A DNA stretch of 64,000 bases from Ramlibacter sp. Leaf400 (GTDB lineage: Bacteria; Pseudomonadota; Gammaproteobacteria; Burkholderiales; Burkholderiaceae_C), in contig NZ_LMQL01000005.1 in NCBI RefSeq assembly GCF_001424545.1, positions 1 through 64,000 on the forward strand. Direction: 5' to 3'. The notes under the pieces are model-generated. The model made no database searches. It had not been told where the DNA came from and was given only the letters and a program-made list of their open reading frames with translations. The number at the start of each line of letters is the position of its first letter. Position 1 is the first letter of the stretch. Positions 51,413-59,328 of the stretch are shown here, one piece after another. Both the position numbers and the translations under genes were made by a program.

Positions 51413-52642
51413 ATGCTGACCCTCGACTTCCACCCCACCGGCCGCCACTTCCTGCAGATCCCCGGGCCCTCGCCGGTGCCCGACCGCATCCTGCGGGCGA
51501 TGAGCCTGCCCACCATCGACCACCGCGGGCCCGAGTTCGCGCTGCTGGGCAAGCGCGTGCTGTCCGGCATGCAGCAGATCTTCCTGACCAAGCACCCGGT
51601 GGTGATCTACCCGGCGTCCGGCACCGGCGCCTGGGAAGCCGCGCTCGCCAACACCCTGTCGCCCGGCGACTCGGTGCTGATGTACGAGACCGGCCACTTC
51701 GCGGCGCTGTGGAACAAGATGGCCACGCGCCTGGACCTGAAGACCGAGTTCCTGGGCCTGCCCGGCGCGGAAGGCTGGCGCCGCGGCGTGCAGGCCGACC
51801 TGATCGAGAAGCGCCTGCGCGCCGACACGCAGCACCAGATCAAGGCCGTGTGCGTGGTGCACAACGAGACCTCCACCGGCGTCACCAGCGACATCCGGGC
51901 GGTGCGCAAGGCCATCGATTCGGCCAGGCATCCCGCGCTGCTGATGGTCGACAGCATCTCCGGCCTGGCCTCGGCCGAGTACCGGCACGACGACTGGGGC
52001 GTGGACGTCTGCATCAGCGGATCGCAAAAAGGCCTGATGCTGCCCCCGGGCATCAGCTTCAACGCGCTCTCGCCCAAGGCGCTGGAGGTCAGCAAGACCG
52101 CCAGGCTGCCCAAGTCGTTCTGGGCCTGGGACGAGATGGTGGACCTGAACCGCAGCGGCTACTTCCCCTACACGCCCAACACCAACCTGCTGTACGGCCT
52201 GGCCGAAGCCTGCGACATGCTGCTGGACCCGCAGCACGGCGGGCTGGAGGCGGTGTTCGCGCGGCACCGCCGCTGGGGCGAGGGCGTGCGCGCCGCCGTC
52301 AAGGCCTGGGGCCTGGAGATCCAGTGCGCCGACCCGGCCGTGTACTCGCCCGTGCTCACCGGCGTGATGACGCCCGAGGGCGTGGATGCCGACGCGGTGC
52401 GCAAGCTGATCTACGAACGCTTCGACCTTTCGCTGGGCATGGGCCTGGGCAAGGTCAAGGGCCGCATGTTCCGCATCGGCCACCTGGGCGACTGCAACGA
52501 CCTGACCCTGATGGCCGCCCTCTCGGGCTGCGAGATGGGCCTTAAGCTGTCCGGCGTGAAGCTCGCCGGCTCGGGCGTGCAGGCCGCGATGGACTTTTTT
52601 GCTTCGCACCCGTCGCCGGTCGCGCTGGCGCGCGCGGCTTAG
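51413..52642 (+). CDS. Serine-glyoxylate-type aminotransferase (class V)
   Basis: 409-residue PLP enzyme. N-terminus HFLQIPGPSPVPDRILRAM, YPASGTGAWEAAL, VHNETSTGVTSDI, DSISGLASAEYRHDDWGVDV, and the PLP lysine in SGSQKGLMLPPG near residue 205 place it with serine-glyoxylate and alanine-glyoxylate aminotransferases. It interconverts amino and 2-keto acids such as glyoxylate/glycine with serine/hydroxypyruvate. First gene after the GntR operators; Bug receptor, CoA-transferase and crotonase genes follow. Other class-V transaminations cannot be excluded. Confidence 0.88.
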   Translation: MLTLDFHPTGRHFLQIPGPSPVPDRILRAMSLPTIDHRGPEFALLGKRVLSGMQQIFLTKHPVVIYPASGTGAWEAALANTLSPGDSVLMYETGHFAALWNKMATRLDLKTEFLGLPGAEGWRRGVQADLIEKRLRADTQHQIKAVCVVHNETSTGVTSDIRAVRKAIDSARHPALLMVDSISGLASAEYRHDDWGVDVCISGSQKGLMLPPGISFNALSPKALEVSKTARLPKSFWAWDEMVDLNRSGYFPYTPNTNLLYGLAEACDMLLDPQHGGLEAVFARHRRWGEGVRAAVKAWGLEIQCADPAVYSPVLTGVMTPEGVDADAVRKLIYERFDLSLGMGLGKVKGRMFRIGHLGDCNDLTLMAALSGCEMGLKLSGVKLAGSGVQAAMDFFASHPSPVALARAA

Positions 52643-52653
52643 GGTGCTTCGCA

Positions 52654-52734
52654 GGGGCTAGGGACTGGGGGCTAGGGGCTAGGGAAACAGCCGAATGGTC
52701 TCCCCCTAGTCCCCAGCCCCTAGCCTCTAGCCCC
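52654..52734. repeat. Imperfect inverted repeat of GGGGCTAGG units
   Basis: The left arm (52654-52684) is built of GGGGCTAGGGACT/GGGGGCTAGGGGCT units and the right arm (52702-52734) of CCCCTAGTCCCC/CCCTAGCCTCTAG units. Arms can pair over about 30 bases with several mismatches. It lies between the aminotransferase and Bug genes, so the transcript carries a strong hairpin there. Confidence 0.7.
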
Positions 52735-52759
52735 TTCTTCAATCAACTCAGGAGACAAC

Positions 52760-53737
52760 ATGAAGATCCAGCGTAGAACCTTCACCGCCGGCGTCGCCGC
52801 CACCCTGGCCGCGCCGCTCGTGCGCGCGCAGGGCAGCAACCTGCCCACCGGCCCGATCCGCATCATCGTCGGCTTCGCGCCCGGCGGCGGCACCGACATC
52901 CTGTCGCGCGTCATCGGCCAGAAGCTGGGCGAGATGTGGAAGACGCAGATCATCGTGGAGAACCGCGCGGGCGCCTCGGGCACCATCGCGGCGGACCTGG
53001 TGGCCAAGTCGCCCGGCGACGGCACGGTGCTGCACATGGCCCACATCAACAGCCACGCCATCGTGCCGGGGCTGCAGAAGCTCAACTACGACGCCGAGAA
53101 GGACTTCCAGCCGATCACGCTGGTGGGCGTCACGCCCAACCTGCTGATCTGCAACGAGCAGCAGCCGGCCAAGACCGTGAAGGACCTGGTCGAGCTGTGC
53201 AAGAAGAACCCCGGCAAGATCAGCTTCGGCTCGGCCGGCAACGGCTCGGCCCAGCACCTGGCGCTGGAGATGTTCATGCTGCAGGCCGGCGTCAAGGCGA
53301 TCCACGTGCCCTACAAGGGCTCCGGCCCGATGCTCACCGACCTGATCGGCGGCCAGATCCAGTACAGCTTCGACACCATGACGGCCGCCACTCCGCACGT
53401 GAAGAGCGGCAAGGCGATCCCGCTCGCGCAGACCCGCCAGGCCCGCGTGAAGGGCTACCCCAACGTGCCCACCATGGCCGAGTCGGGCTTCCCCGGCTTC
53501 GAGGCCACCACCTGGTACGGCCTGGTCGGCCCCGGCCGGATGCCCGTGGCCATGGCCAAGCGCATGAACGAGGACGTCAACAAGGTCCTGCGCATGCCCG
53601 ACGTGATGGAGAAGCTCGAAGCCTCCGGCGCCGAGGACGGCGGCGGCAGCACCGAGAAATTCGCCCAGTTCATGAAGACCGAGCAGGCCAAGTGGGCCAA
53701 GGTGATCAAGGACGCCGGGGTCAAGGCGGAGATCTGA
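52760..53737 (+). CDS. Bug/TctC-family periplasmic receptor
   Basis: 325-residue receptor; signal peptide MKIQRRTFTAGVAATLAAP with likely cleavage after VRA near residue 23. Motifs IRIIVGFAPGGGTDILSRV, IIVENRAGASGTIAAD, ISFGSAGNGSAQHLALE and YPNVPTMAESGFPGF. AGGAGA lies seven bases before the ATG. It is flanked by the aminotransferase and CoA-transferase genes, so a hydroxy- or keto-carboxylic acid is the contextual ligand. Fourth such receptor of the window and again without TctA/TctB. Confidence 0.88.
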   Translation: MKIQRRTFTAGVAATLAAPLVRAQGSNLPTGPIRIIVGFAPGGGTDILSRVIGQKLGEMWKTQIIVENRAGASGTIAADLVAKSPGDGTVLHMAHINSHAIVPGLQKLNYDAEKDFQPITLVGVTPNLLICNEQQPAKTVKDLVELCKKNPGKISFGSAGNGSAQHLALEMFMLQAGVKAIHVPYKGSGPMLTDLIGGQIQYSFDTMTAATPHVKSGKAIPLAQTRQARVKGYPNVPTMAESGFPGFEATTWYGLVGPGRMPVAMAKRMNEDVNKVLRMPDVMEKLEASGAEDGGGSTEKFAQFMKTEQAKWAKVIKDAGVKAEI

Positions 53738-53744
53738 AACCGCA

Positions 53745-53844
53745 GAACAGAACACGGAGGCACAGAGGCACAGAGGCAAGAGGAGGAATTTCTTCCAGGA
53801 AGCCTCTGTATTCCTCTGTGCCTCTGTGCCTCTGTGTTCTGTTC
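53745..53844. repeat. Long near-perfect inverted repeat of CACAGAGG units
   Basis: Arms of 32 bases (53745-53776 and 53813-53844) differ at one position only and contain tandem GCACAGAG octamers. The 36-base centre is itself partly complementary. It occupies nearly the whole gap between the receptor and CoA-transferase genes and would form a very stable RNA hairpin ending 16 bases before the next ATG. Confidence 0.85.
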
Positions 53845-53860
53845 CTAGAGCAGTAATCAC

Positions 53861-55060
53861 ATGACAAATCTTCCCCTCGAAGGCGTGCGCGTCCTCGACA
53901 TCAGCCAGGTCATGGCCGGCCCGTTCGCCTGCATGCTGCTGGGCGACCTGGGCGCGGACGTGATCAAGATCGAGCCGCCCGGCACGGGCGACCAGACCCG
54001 CGGGTCGATGGGCTTCAAGATGAAGGGGCCCGACAGCCTGGGCTTCCTGAACATGAACCGCAACAAGCGCAGCGTCACGCTGGACCTCAAGTCCCCGGCG
54101 GGAAAGGAAGTGCTGCTGCGGCTGGTGAAGGACGCCGACATCCTGCTGGAGAACTACCGGCCCGGCGCGATGAAGCGCCTGGGGCTGGGCTACGAGCAGC
54201 TGCGCGAAGTCAACCCGCGGCTGGTCTACACCAGCATCTCGGGCTTCGGCCAGAACGGCCCCTGGGCCGACCGGCCCGGCTTCGACCTGATGGCGCAGGC
54301 CATGTCGGGCGTGATGAGCGTGACCGGCTATCCCGACAGCCCGCCGGTCAAGGCCGGCGTGCCGGTGGCCGACATCGGCTGCGCGCTGTTCGCGGTGTAC
54401 GCCACGCTCTCGGCCTACATCGGCGCGAAGAACACCGGGCAGGGCCAGTACGTGGACGCCGCGCTGTTCGATGCGGCCATGGCCTTCTCGGTCTGGGACA
54501 TCTGCGACTACTGGGGCACCGGCAAGCCGCCGCAGCCGCTGGGCACGTCCAACAAGATGACGGCGCCCTACCAGGCGATGGCTTCGTCCGACGGCTGGTT
54601 CGTGATGGGCGCCAACAACCAGAAGCTGTGGGAGAAGCTCTGCACGCTGATGGGCCGGGGCGAACTGCTGCGTGACGAGCGCTTCTCCACCATCGCGCAG
54701 CGCCTGGCGCACCGCGCCGAGCTGCAGGACGAGCTGGAGAAGACGTTCAAGCAGAAGCCCAAGGACTACTGGGTCGAGACGCTGCTGGACCAGGGCATCC
54801 CCGCGGGGCCCATCCTGTCGTACCCCGAGGCCTTCGGCAGCGAGCACGCGAAGGCGCGCGGCATGCGCATGGAGATCGACCATCCCAACGAGGGCACGGT
54901 GCCCAACATCGGCTTCCCGGTGAAGCTGTCCGGCACGCCGCAGCAGGTGCGCCGGCATCCGCCGCTGCTGGGCGAGCATACGGACGAAGTGCTCGCCGAG
55001 CTGGGCATCGGCGACGAGGAGAGGGCGCGGCTGCGGGAGCAGGGCGCGTTCGGCGCATGA
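53861..55060 (+). CDS. CaiB/BaiF-family (class III) CoA-transferase
   Basis: 399 residues, usual family length. Motifs: VRVLDISQVMAGPFACMLLGDLGADVIKIEPPG, NMNRNKRSVTLDLKSPAGKE, and GFGQNGPWADRPGFDLMAQA with the catalytic Asp near residue 142. It moves CoA between carboxylic acids such as succinyl-CoA and a hydroxy- or dicarboxylate. Its stop overlaps the crotonase start by 4 bp, so acid activation and double-bond chemistry are coupled. No good ribosome site precedes the ATG; the long hairpin ends just upstream. Confidence 0.92.
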   Translation: MTNLPLEGVRVLDISQVMAGPFACMLLGDLGADVIKIEPPGTGDQTRGSMGFKMKGPDSLGFLNMNRNKRSVTLDLKSPAGKEVLLRLVKDADILLENYRPGAMKRLGLGYEQLREVNPRLVYTSISGFGQNGPWADRPGFDLMAQAMSGVMSVTGYPDSPPVKAGVPVADIGCALFAVYATLSAYIGAKNTGQGQYVDAALFDAAMAFSVWDICDYWGTGKPPQPLGTSNKMTAPYQAMASSDGWFVMGANNQKLWEKLCTLMGRGELLRDERFSTIAQRLAHRAELQDELEKTFKQKPKDYWVETLLDQGIPAGPILSYPEAFGSEHAKARGMRMEIDHPNEGTVPNIGFPVKLSGTPQQVRRHPPLLGEHTDEVLAELGIGDEERARLREQGAFGA

Positions 55061-55833
55061 ACGACGGCGCGGTCCACCTCCACGTCGACGGCGCGGTCGC
55101 CTCGGTCACCTTCGACCGGCCCGAGGCGCGCAACGCGATGACCTGGGCGATGTACGAAGCCCTGGAGCGCATCTGCCTGCAGCTGCGCGACGACGCCGGC
55201 GTGCGCGTGGTGCGTTTCCGCGGTGCCGGCGGCCAGGCCTTCGTGGCCGGCACCGACATCGCCCAGTTCCAGGATTTCAAGGGCGGCGAGGACGGCGTGG
55301 CCTACGAGCAGCGCATCGACGCCTGCGTCGCCCTGGTCGAAGACCTGCCCATGCCCACGGTGGCCGTGCTCGAAGGCTGGGCCATCGGTGGCGGCCTCGC
55401 GATCGCCACGGCCTGCGACTTCCGCATCGCCACGCCGGGCACGAAATTGGGCGTGCCGATCGCGCGCACGCTGGGCAACTGCCTGTCGGTGGCCAACGTG
55501 GCGCGGCTGGTGGCCGCGGTCGGCCGGCCGCGCGCCGAACGCCTGCTGCTGCTGGCCGACCTGCTGGTGGCCGAGGAGGCGCTGGCCGCCGGCTACCTGC
55601 TGGAGATCGCGCCGCCCGAGCAGGTGGACGCGGTCGCCGACCGGCTGTGCAAGAAGCTCGCTTCGCTGGCGCCGGTCACCCAGAAGGTCAGCAAGCAGGC
55701 GATGAACCGGCTGCTGCGCTCGAACCTGCCGCAGGCCGAGGACCTGATCCGCGCCGCCTACGGCAGCGCGGATTTCCGCGAGGGCGTCACCGCTTTCGTG
55801 GCCAAGCGCCCGCCCGCCTGGCAGGGCCGCTGA
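55057..55833 (+). CDS. Enoyl-CoA hydratase/isomerase-family protein (crotonase)
   Basis: 258 residues: VTFDRPEARNAMTWAMYEAL, oxyanion-hole segment GGQAFVAGTDIAQFQDF, AVLEGWAIGGGLAIATACDF, then KLGVPIARTLGNCLSVANVA, which replaces the more usual GTQRL region. Co-translated with the CoA-transferase gene. It probably hydrates, dehydrates or cleaves the CoA ester formed there. It is not closely similar to the crotonase at 25.8-26.7 kb. Confidence 0.9.
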   Translation: MNDGAVHLHVDGAVASVTFDRPEARNAMTWAMYEALERICLQLRDDAGVRVVRFRGAGGQAFVAGTDIAQFQDFKGGEDGVAYEQRIDACVALVEDLPMPTVAVLEGWAIGGGLAIATACDFRIATPGTKLGVPIARTLGNCLSVANVARLVAAVGRPRAERLLLLADLLVAEEALAAGYLLEIAPPEQVDAVADRLCKKLASLAPVTQKVSKQAMNRLLRSNLPQAEDLIRAAYGSADFREGVTAFVAKRPPAWQGR

Positions 55834-55909
55834 GCCGCGCCTTCGGTGCCGTCCTACGGCGCCGGCCGGGGGCGCTTCCTACCATGGACCCAACTGAACG
55901 AGGTGCGCC

Positions 55910-56218
55910 ATGGCCGACGAACGATCCCATCCCCCCGAGCCCATCGACCTGGGCGAATCGGTCGCGGGCGAGGAGGACCCCGGCGCCTCGCTGGACCTGC
56001 CCGTGCGCAGCGCCGCATCCCGCGACACGTCGAAGCCGCCCGCGGGCGGGACCGGCGCGCCCAAGCCCATGGCACCGGGCGACGAAGCCCCGCCCGGCAC
56101 GCCCAGCACCGGCGAGGACATCTGCCGCGCCTGCGGCGGCACCGGCAAGCTCAATGGCGGCGCGTGCCCCGAATGCGAGGGCACGGGCAAGGTGAACGTC
56201 GGCATCGGGGGGGCCTGA
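55910..56218 (+). CDS. Small protein with a DnaJ-type zinc ribbon
   Basis: 102 residues. The first ~70 are acidic and Pro/Gly-rich, probably disordered (EPIDLGESVAGEEDPG, PPAGGTGAPKPMAPGDEAPP). The C-terminus holds two CxxCxGxG repeats, CRACGGTGKLNG and CPECEGTGKV, half of the DnaJ cysteine-rich domain and enough for one zinc ion. No J domain is present. It may act as a small zinc-binding chaperone accessory or scaffold; function unknown. It starts 76 bp after the crotonase and ends 6 bp before the hydrolase gene. Confidence 0.75.
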   Translation: MADERSHPPEPIDLGESVAGEEDPGASLDLPVRSAASRDTSKPPAGGTGAPKPMAPGDEAPPGTPSTGEDICRACGGTGKLNGGACPECEGTGKVNVGIGGA

Positions 56219-56224
56219 GCGCCG

Positions 56225-57358
56225 GTGTCGCTCGGGCCGCTGCCGCGCAAGACCCGGCACGCCACGCAGGCCGGCACGATCGAGTACGTGCTGTCGGGCG
56301 CGGGCGCGGGCGCGCCCACCCTGGTGCTGCTCAATGGCGCCGGCGTGACGCTGGAAGGCTGGGGGCGGCTGCATCCCGACATCCAGCGCATCGGCCGCGT
56401 GTTCGCATGGAACCGCTTCGGCGTGGGCCGCAGCAGCAAGCCGCTGCTGCCGCAGACCGGCACGGTGGTGGTGGACAGCCTGCGCGAGCTGCTGGCGGCG
56501 CTGGAGCTCGCGCCACCCTACCTGCTGGTCGGGCACTCGCTGGGCGGTCTGTACGCGCAGCTGTTCGCGCGGCGCTTCCCCGGGGAGGTGGCGGGGATGG
56601 TGCTGCTGGAGTCCACGCACCCGCGCGACCGCGAGCTGCTCAAGGGCCATGAGGGCCGGCTGGCGCAGGTGCTGGGGCGCGTGCTGTCGGTGCCGCAGAA
56701 GATCTTCCGCGCCAACCTGCATTCGGAGATGGACTGGATCGACTCGACGGCCCGCGAGGTCGAGGCGGCCGGGCCTTTCCCGTCCGTGCCGCTGGCGGTG
56801 GTCACCGGCGGCAACGAGCCGCCGCGCTGGCTGGTGCCGCCCGAGGCGCTGCGCATCAAGCGCGCGCACCAGCAGGCGCTGGCGAAGCTGTCGCCGCGCG
56901 GCCGGCAGGTGGTGGCGCGCCGCAGCGGGCATTTCCCGCAGCTGACGCAGCCCGAGCTGGTGCTGGAGGTGTTGCGTGAGATCGCGCACCAGGCCCGCGC
57001 GGGGCCGTCAGGCGGTCAGGCCCTTGTAGAGCATGTAGGCGGCCAGCAGGTACAGGATGCTGGCGAAGATGCGCTTGAGCCGGGCGACGGGCAGGGCGTG
57101 GGCGGCGCGCGCGCCCAGAGGCGCGGTGAAGACGCTGCACAGCGCGATGACCACCAGGCCCGGCAGCCAGATGTAGCCGAACGAGGCGGGCGGCAGGTTC
57201 TCCACCCGCAGGCCGCTGGCGATGTAGCCGGCGACGTTGGTCACGGCGATCGGGAACCCCAGGGCCGCGGAGGTGGCGACGGCGCTGTGGATGGCGACGT
57301 TGCACCAGGTCATGAACGGCACGCTGATGAAGCCGCCGCCGGCGCCCACCAGGCCTGA
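56225..57358 (+). CDS. Alpha/beta hydrolase with a 3' end reading through the opposing gene
   Basis: GTG start six bases after the zinc-ribbon gene. The fold-typical part spans about residues 1-260: LVLLNGAGVTLEGWGRLHPD, FAWNRFGVGRSSKP, nucleophile serine near 105 in LLVGHSLGGLYAQLF, and the histidine in RRSGHFPQLTQPEL. Homologous sequence ends near position 57005, but no stop follows in this frame until 57358, so about 115 residues of Gly/Ala/Gln/Asp-rich sequence antisense to the TauE-type gene would be added. Either the natural stop was lost or the start/frame call hides one. Substrate unknown; esterase or peptidase-like. Confidence 0.75.
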   Translation: MSLGPLPRKTRHATQAGTIEYVLSGAGAGAPTLVLLNGAGVTLEGWGRLHPDIQRIGRVFAWNRFGVGRSSKPLLPQTGTVVVDSLRELLAALELAPPYLLVGHSLGGLYAQLFARRFPGEVAGMVLLESTHPRDRELLKGHEGRLAQVLGRVLSVPQKIFRANLHSEMDWIDSTAREVEAAGPFPSVPLAVVTGGNEPPRWLVPPEALRIKRAHQQALAKLSPRGRQVVARRSGHFPQLTQPELVLEVLREIAHQARAGPSGGQALVEHVGGQQVQDAGEDALEPGDGQGVGGARAQRRGEDAAQRDDHQARQPDVAERGGRQVLHPQAAGDVAGDVGHGDREPQGRGGGDGAVDGDVAPGHERHADEAAAGAHQA

Positions 57359-57823
57359 GATGAAGCCGATCACGCCGCCGGCGGCCACCGTGCCGGCCGT
57401 GCCCGGCAGCTGGCGGGTCGGCTTGGGCTTCTTGTCCAGGAACATCTGCGTGGCCGAGAAGCCGACGAACAGGCCGAAGAAGATGGCCAGCAGGCTGCCC
57501 TTGATCACCGCGAACACGCCCAGGCTGCCGACCAGGCTGCCGATGACGATGCCGGGCGCGAGCCGCCGCACGATGTCCCAGCGCACCGCGCCGCGCTTGT
57601 GGTGCGCGCGCACGCTGGACACCGAGGTGAAGATGATGGTGGCCATCGACGTCGCGATCGCCATCTTGACCGTGAGGTCGGGCGCCACGCCGCGCGCGGT
57701 GAGGATCAGCGTGAGGAACGGCACCATGATCATCCCGCCCCCGATGCCCAGCAGCCCGGCGAGGAAGCCCGTGCCGATGCCCAGCGCGGCGAGTTCGAGG
57801 ATGAGGGGCAGGCCGAGGTCCAT
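57008..57823 (-). CDS. TauE/SafE-family anion permease
   Basis: 271 residues with about eight hydrophobic segments and the internal repeat typical of the family: GFLAGLLGIGGGMIMVPFL in the first half and GFISGLVGAGGGFISVPFM in the second. Members export sulfite, sulfoacetate or related organosulfur anions. The start at 57823 (MDLGLPLI) is chosen because the upstream in-frame extension would run through the 6S RNA gene. It overlaps the convergent hydrolase frame by 351 bp. Confidence 0.9.
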   Translation of the reverse strand: MDLGLPLILELAALGIGTGFLAGLLGIGGGMIMVPFLTLILTARGVAPDLTVKMAIATSMATIIFTSVSSVRAHHKRGAVRWDIVRRLAPGIVIGSLVGSLGVFAVIKGSLLAIFFGLFVGFSATQMFLDKKPKPTRQLPGTAGTVAAGGVIGFISGLVGAGGGFISVPFMTWCNVAIHSAVATSAALGFPIAVTNVAGYIASGLRVENLPPASFGYIWLPGLVVIALCSVFTAPLGARAAHALPVARLKRIFASILYLLAAYMLYKGLTA

Positions 57824-57915
57824 CTTGCTTTTTTCTTGGCACGCCGTTGGGGCGCGGAGCCCTCGATTGTCGCCCAGCTGAACTGGCCGATCAGATGCAG
57901 CGGGGCCCGCAAATG

Positions 57916-57943
57916 ATGAAGGCCGGATCGCTCCGGCCTTCAT
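57916..57943 (-). terminator. Hairpin behind 6S RNA
   Basis: ATGAAGGCCGGA and its exact complement form a perfect 12-bp stem with a TCGC loop, a few bases beyond the closing stem of the 6S RNA gene. Only a weak T-run follows on the minus strand. It is the likely transcription end of ssrS. Confidence 0.65.
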
Positions 57944-57947
57944 GTCG

Positions 57948-58127
57948 AATAGGCGTCTGCAGTTGCCACCGGACCGGCATCCTGAACCGGGGTTCAGGTG
58001 GGCGAGGTCAACCATGCGTTGGGATCATCTGACGCGAGACGTTCACGCTAGCAAGGTGTATTCCAAGCCCGGGCTCATATGAGCATTGGTTCAAGGAAAT
58101 ATAAAGCCCGGCACGCACTGCAGACGG
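57948..58127 (-). ncRNA. ssrS: 6S RNA
   Basis: About 180 nt on the minus strand, downstream of zapA as in many proteobacteria. The ends close perfectly: GTCTGCAGT at the 5' side (58117-58125) and ACTGCAGAC at the 3' side (57955-57963). The 3' half holds the hairpin CCTGAAC-CCC-GGTTCAGG (57980-57997), matching the CCTTGAACC...GGTTCAAGG arm of E. coli 6S. A -10 TAGAAT lies at 58133-58138, seven bases before the inferred 5' end. 6S RNA binds sigma70-RNA polymerase and mimics an open promoter in stationary phase. Exact ends are inferred. Confidence 0.85.
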
Positions 58128-58233
58128 AGACCATTCTAGGCCCGTGCGCGTTGGCGTGGGGCTGTTCCGGTCGCAAAAGCATATGGTCGCGACGTGAACG
58201 AATCGAGGGCTTGACAACCCCGCGCCGCGAATC

Positions 58234-58381
58234 CGTCATCCCCGCGGAGGCGGGGATGCAGGGCTTCCCGGCAGCACGCGAAGGCGGGCGCACTGGATTC
58301 CCACGTACGCTTCGCTCCTCACGCGGGAATGACGTGGTATCTCCGCGGGAATGACGTGGAATCTCCGCGGGAATGGCGGGG
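58234..58381. repeat. REP-like cluster between zapA and ssrS
   Basis: A doublet starts CGTCATCCCCGCGGAGGCGG and ends in CGCGGGAATGACGTGG (58234-58335), followed by two further half units each containing TCTCCGCGGGAATG. The cluster fills most of the gap between the 6S promoter and the zapA stop codon and contains no gene. Confidence 0.8.
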
Positions 58382-58388
58382 AAATCTA

Positions 58389-58721
58389 GATGAGCCGGCC
58401 GTCGTCGCCCAGCGCGCCGTCCAGCCGCTGCAGCAGCAAGGCCAAGCGGGGATCGTCCGCACCGGAGGCAGCAGGGGCAGGGGCGGGCGCGGGTGCCGCG
58501 CGCGAAGGCGCGGCCTGTCGATCGGCGACGTCGAAGGCGAGGTTCAGCGCGGCCAGCACGGCAATGCGGTCGCGGGCCTTGACCTTGCCCGCATCGCGGA
58601 TGCGGCACATGGCGGTGTCGACCTTCTCGACGGCCTCGAGCAGCCGGCCTTCGCCGCCCTCGGGGCAGCCGAGCAGGTAGCTCTGGCCCATGATCTGGAC
58701 TTCGATCTGCTTGGTGGCCAT
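58389..58721 (-). CDS. zapA: Cell division protein ZapA
   Basis: 110 residues: the conserved N-terminus KQIEVQIMGQSYLLGCPEGGE, LLEAVEKVDTAMCRIRDAGKVKARDRIAVLAALNLAFD (long helix), then an unusually Ala/Pro-rich linker (APSRAAPAPAPAPAASGAD) before the last helix. ZapA bundles FtsZ protofilaments at the division ring. It lies 14 bp after the ZapB-like gene and upstream of ssrS, the standard arrangement. Confidence 0.93.
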
Positions 58722-58735
58722 GGGGGCGTTGGGGT

Positions 58736-58948
58736 TCAGGCGGCCGACCGGATGTCCGGCAGGCGCTCGAGCAGCGCGTCGACGCGCGAGCGCGCCGCCG
58801 ACAGCCGCGAGCGCAGCGAATCGCGCTCGGTCGTGAGCAGTTCGACCTGCTGCACCAGCAGTGCGTTGGTGCGCTGCAGTTCCTCGTAACGCACGAGCAG
58901 GCGCTCGACGCGTTCGGCGATCTGATCGACCTGGGGGGCACTGGCCAT
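58736..58948 (-). CDS. Small coiled-coil protein, ZapB-like (TIGR02449 type)
   Basis: 70 residues forming one uninterrupted heptad-rich coiled coil: IAERVERLLVRYEELQRTN, LLVQQVELLTTERDSLRSRL, SRVDALLERLPDI. Placed directly upstream of zapA, as are the small coiled-coil partners in beta- and gammaproteobacteria. A role with ZapA at the Z ring is inferred from position and structure. Divergent from the cobalamin riboswitch. Confidence 0.85.
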   Translation of the reverse strand: MASAPQVDQIAERVERLLVRYEELQRTNALLVQQVELLTTERDSLRSRLSAARSRVDALLERLPDIRSAA

Positions 58949-59000
58949 AGGTCGAAATTGTAGGCGGCCCGCTTTGCGTTTACATCTAGAATCGTCTTCG

Positions 59001-59242
59001 TTGGTGCTCGCGGTGTGGTTCGCATGCCGCAGTTCAACGGGAAGCAGGGAGCCCGATCCGCCCGCGCGAAACCAAGGTCTCGCGCGCGGCATTGAAGGCC
59101 AACCTGCGCTGCCCCCGCAACGGTAAGCGGAAGGCGTCCTGGAAAGAAGGACGCCCCTCCATCCCCCCGCCACTGGCGCCCTTCACGGCGCGCTGGGAAG
59201 GCCGATGGAGCGTCATTCCGCCAGCCCGGATACCGGCCAACA
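59001..59242 (+). ncRNA. Cobalamin (AdoCbl) riboswitch
   Basis: Conserved pieces appear in the right order: TTGGTGCTCGCGGTG at the 5' end, GGGAAGCAGGGAG, the B12-box region GCCAACCTGCGCTGCCCCCGCAACGGTAAG, CCACTGGCGCC...GGGAAGGC, and the closing GCCAGCCCGGATACCGGCC. A -10-like TAGAAT sits at 58987-58992. It precedes btuB by about 85 bp and is expected to shut off the cobalamin uptake operon when adenosylcobalamin is plentiful. Confidence 0.95.
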
Positions 59243-59328
59243 CGGTGGCCGCGCCTCGTGCGCGGCCGTGTTCGCCCATCCGCCGGCGGGGAAGCCGGCG
59301 CGGGCACTAGCACTGTGTCTGTTCCAAC

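Noticed and set aside
57824-58015. 64-residue N-terminal extension of the TauE/SafE permease
   Set aside because: It would translate the 6S RNA 3' half and its hairpin; homologs begin at MDLGLPLI-like sequence.
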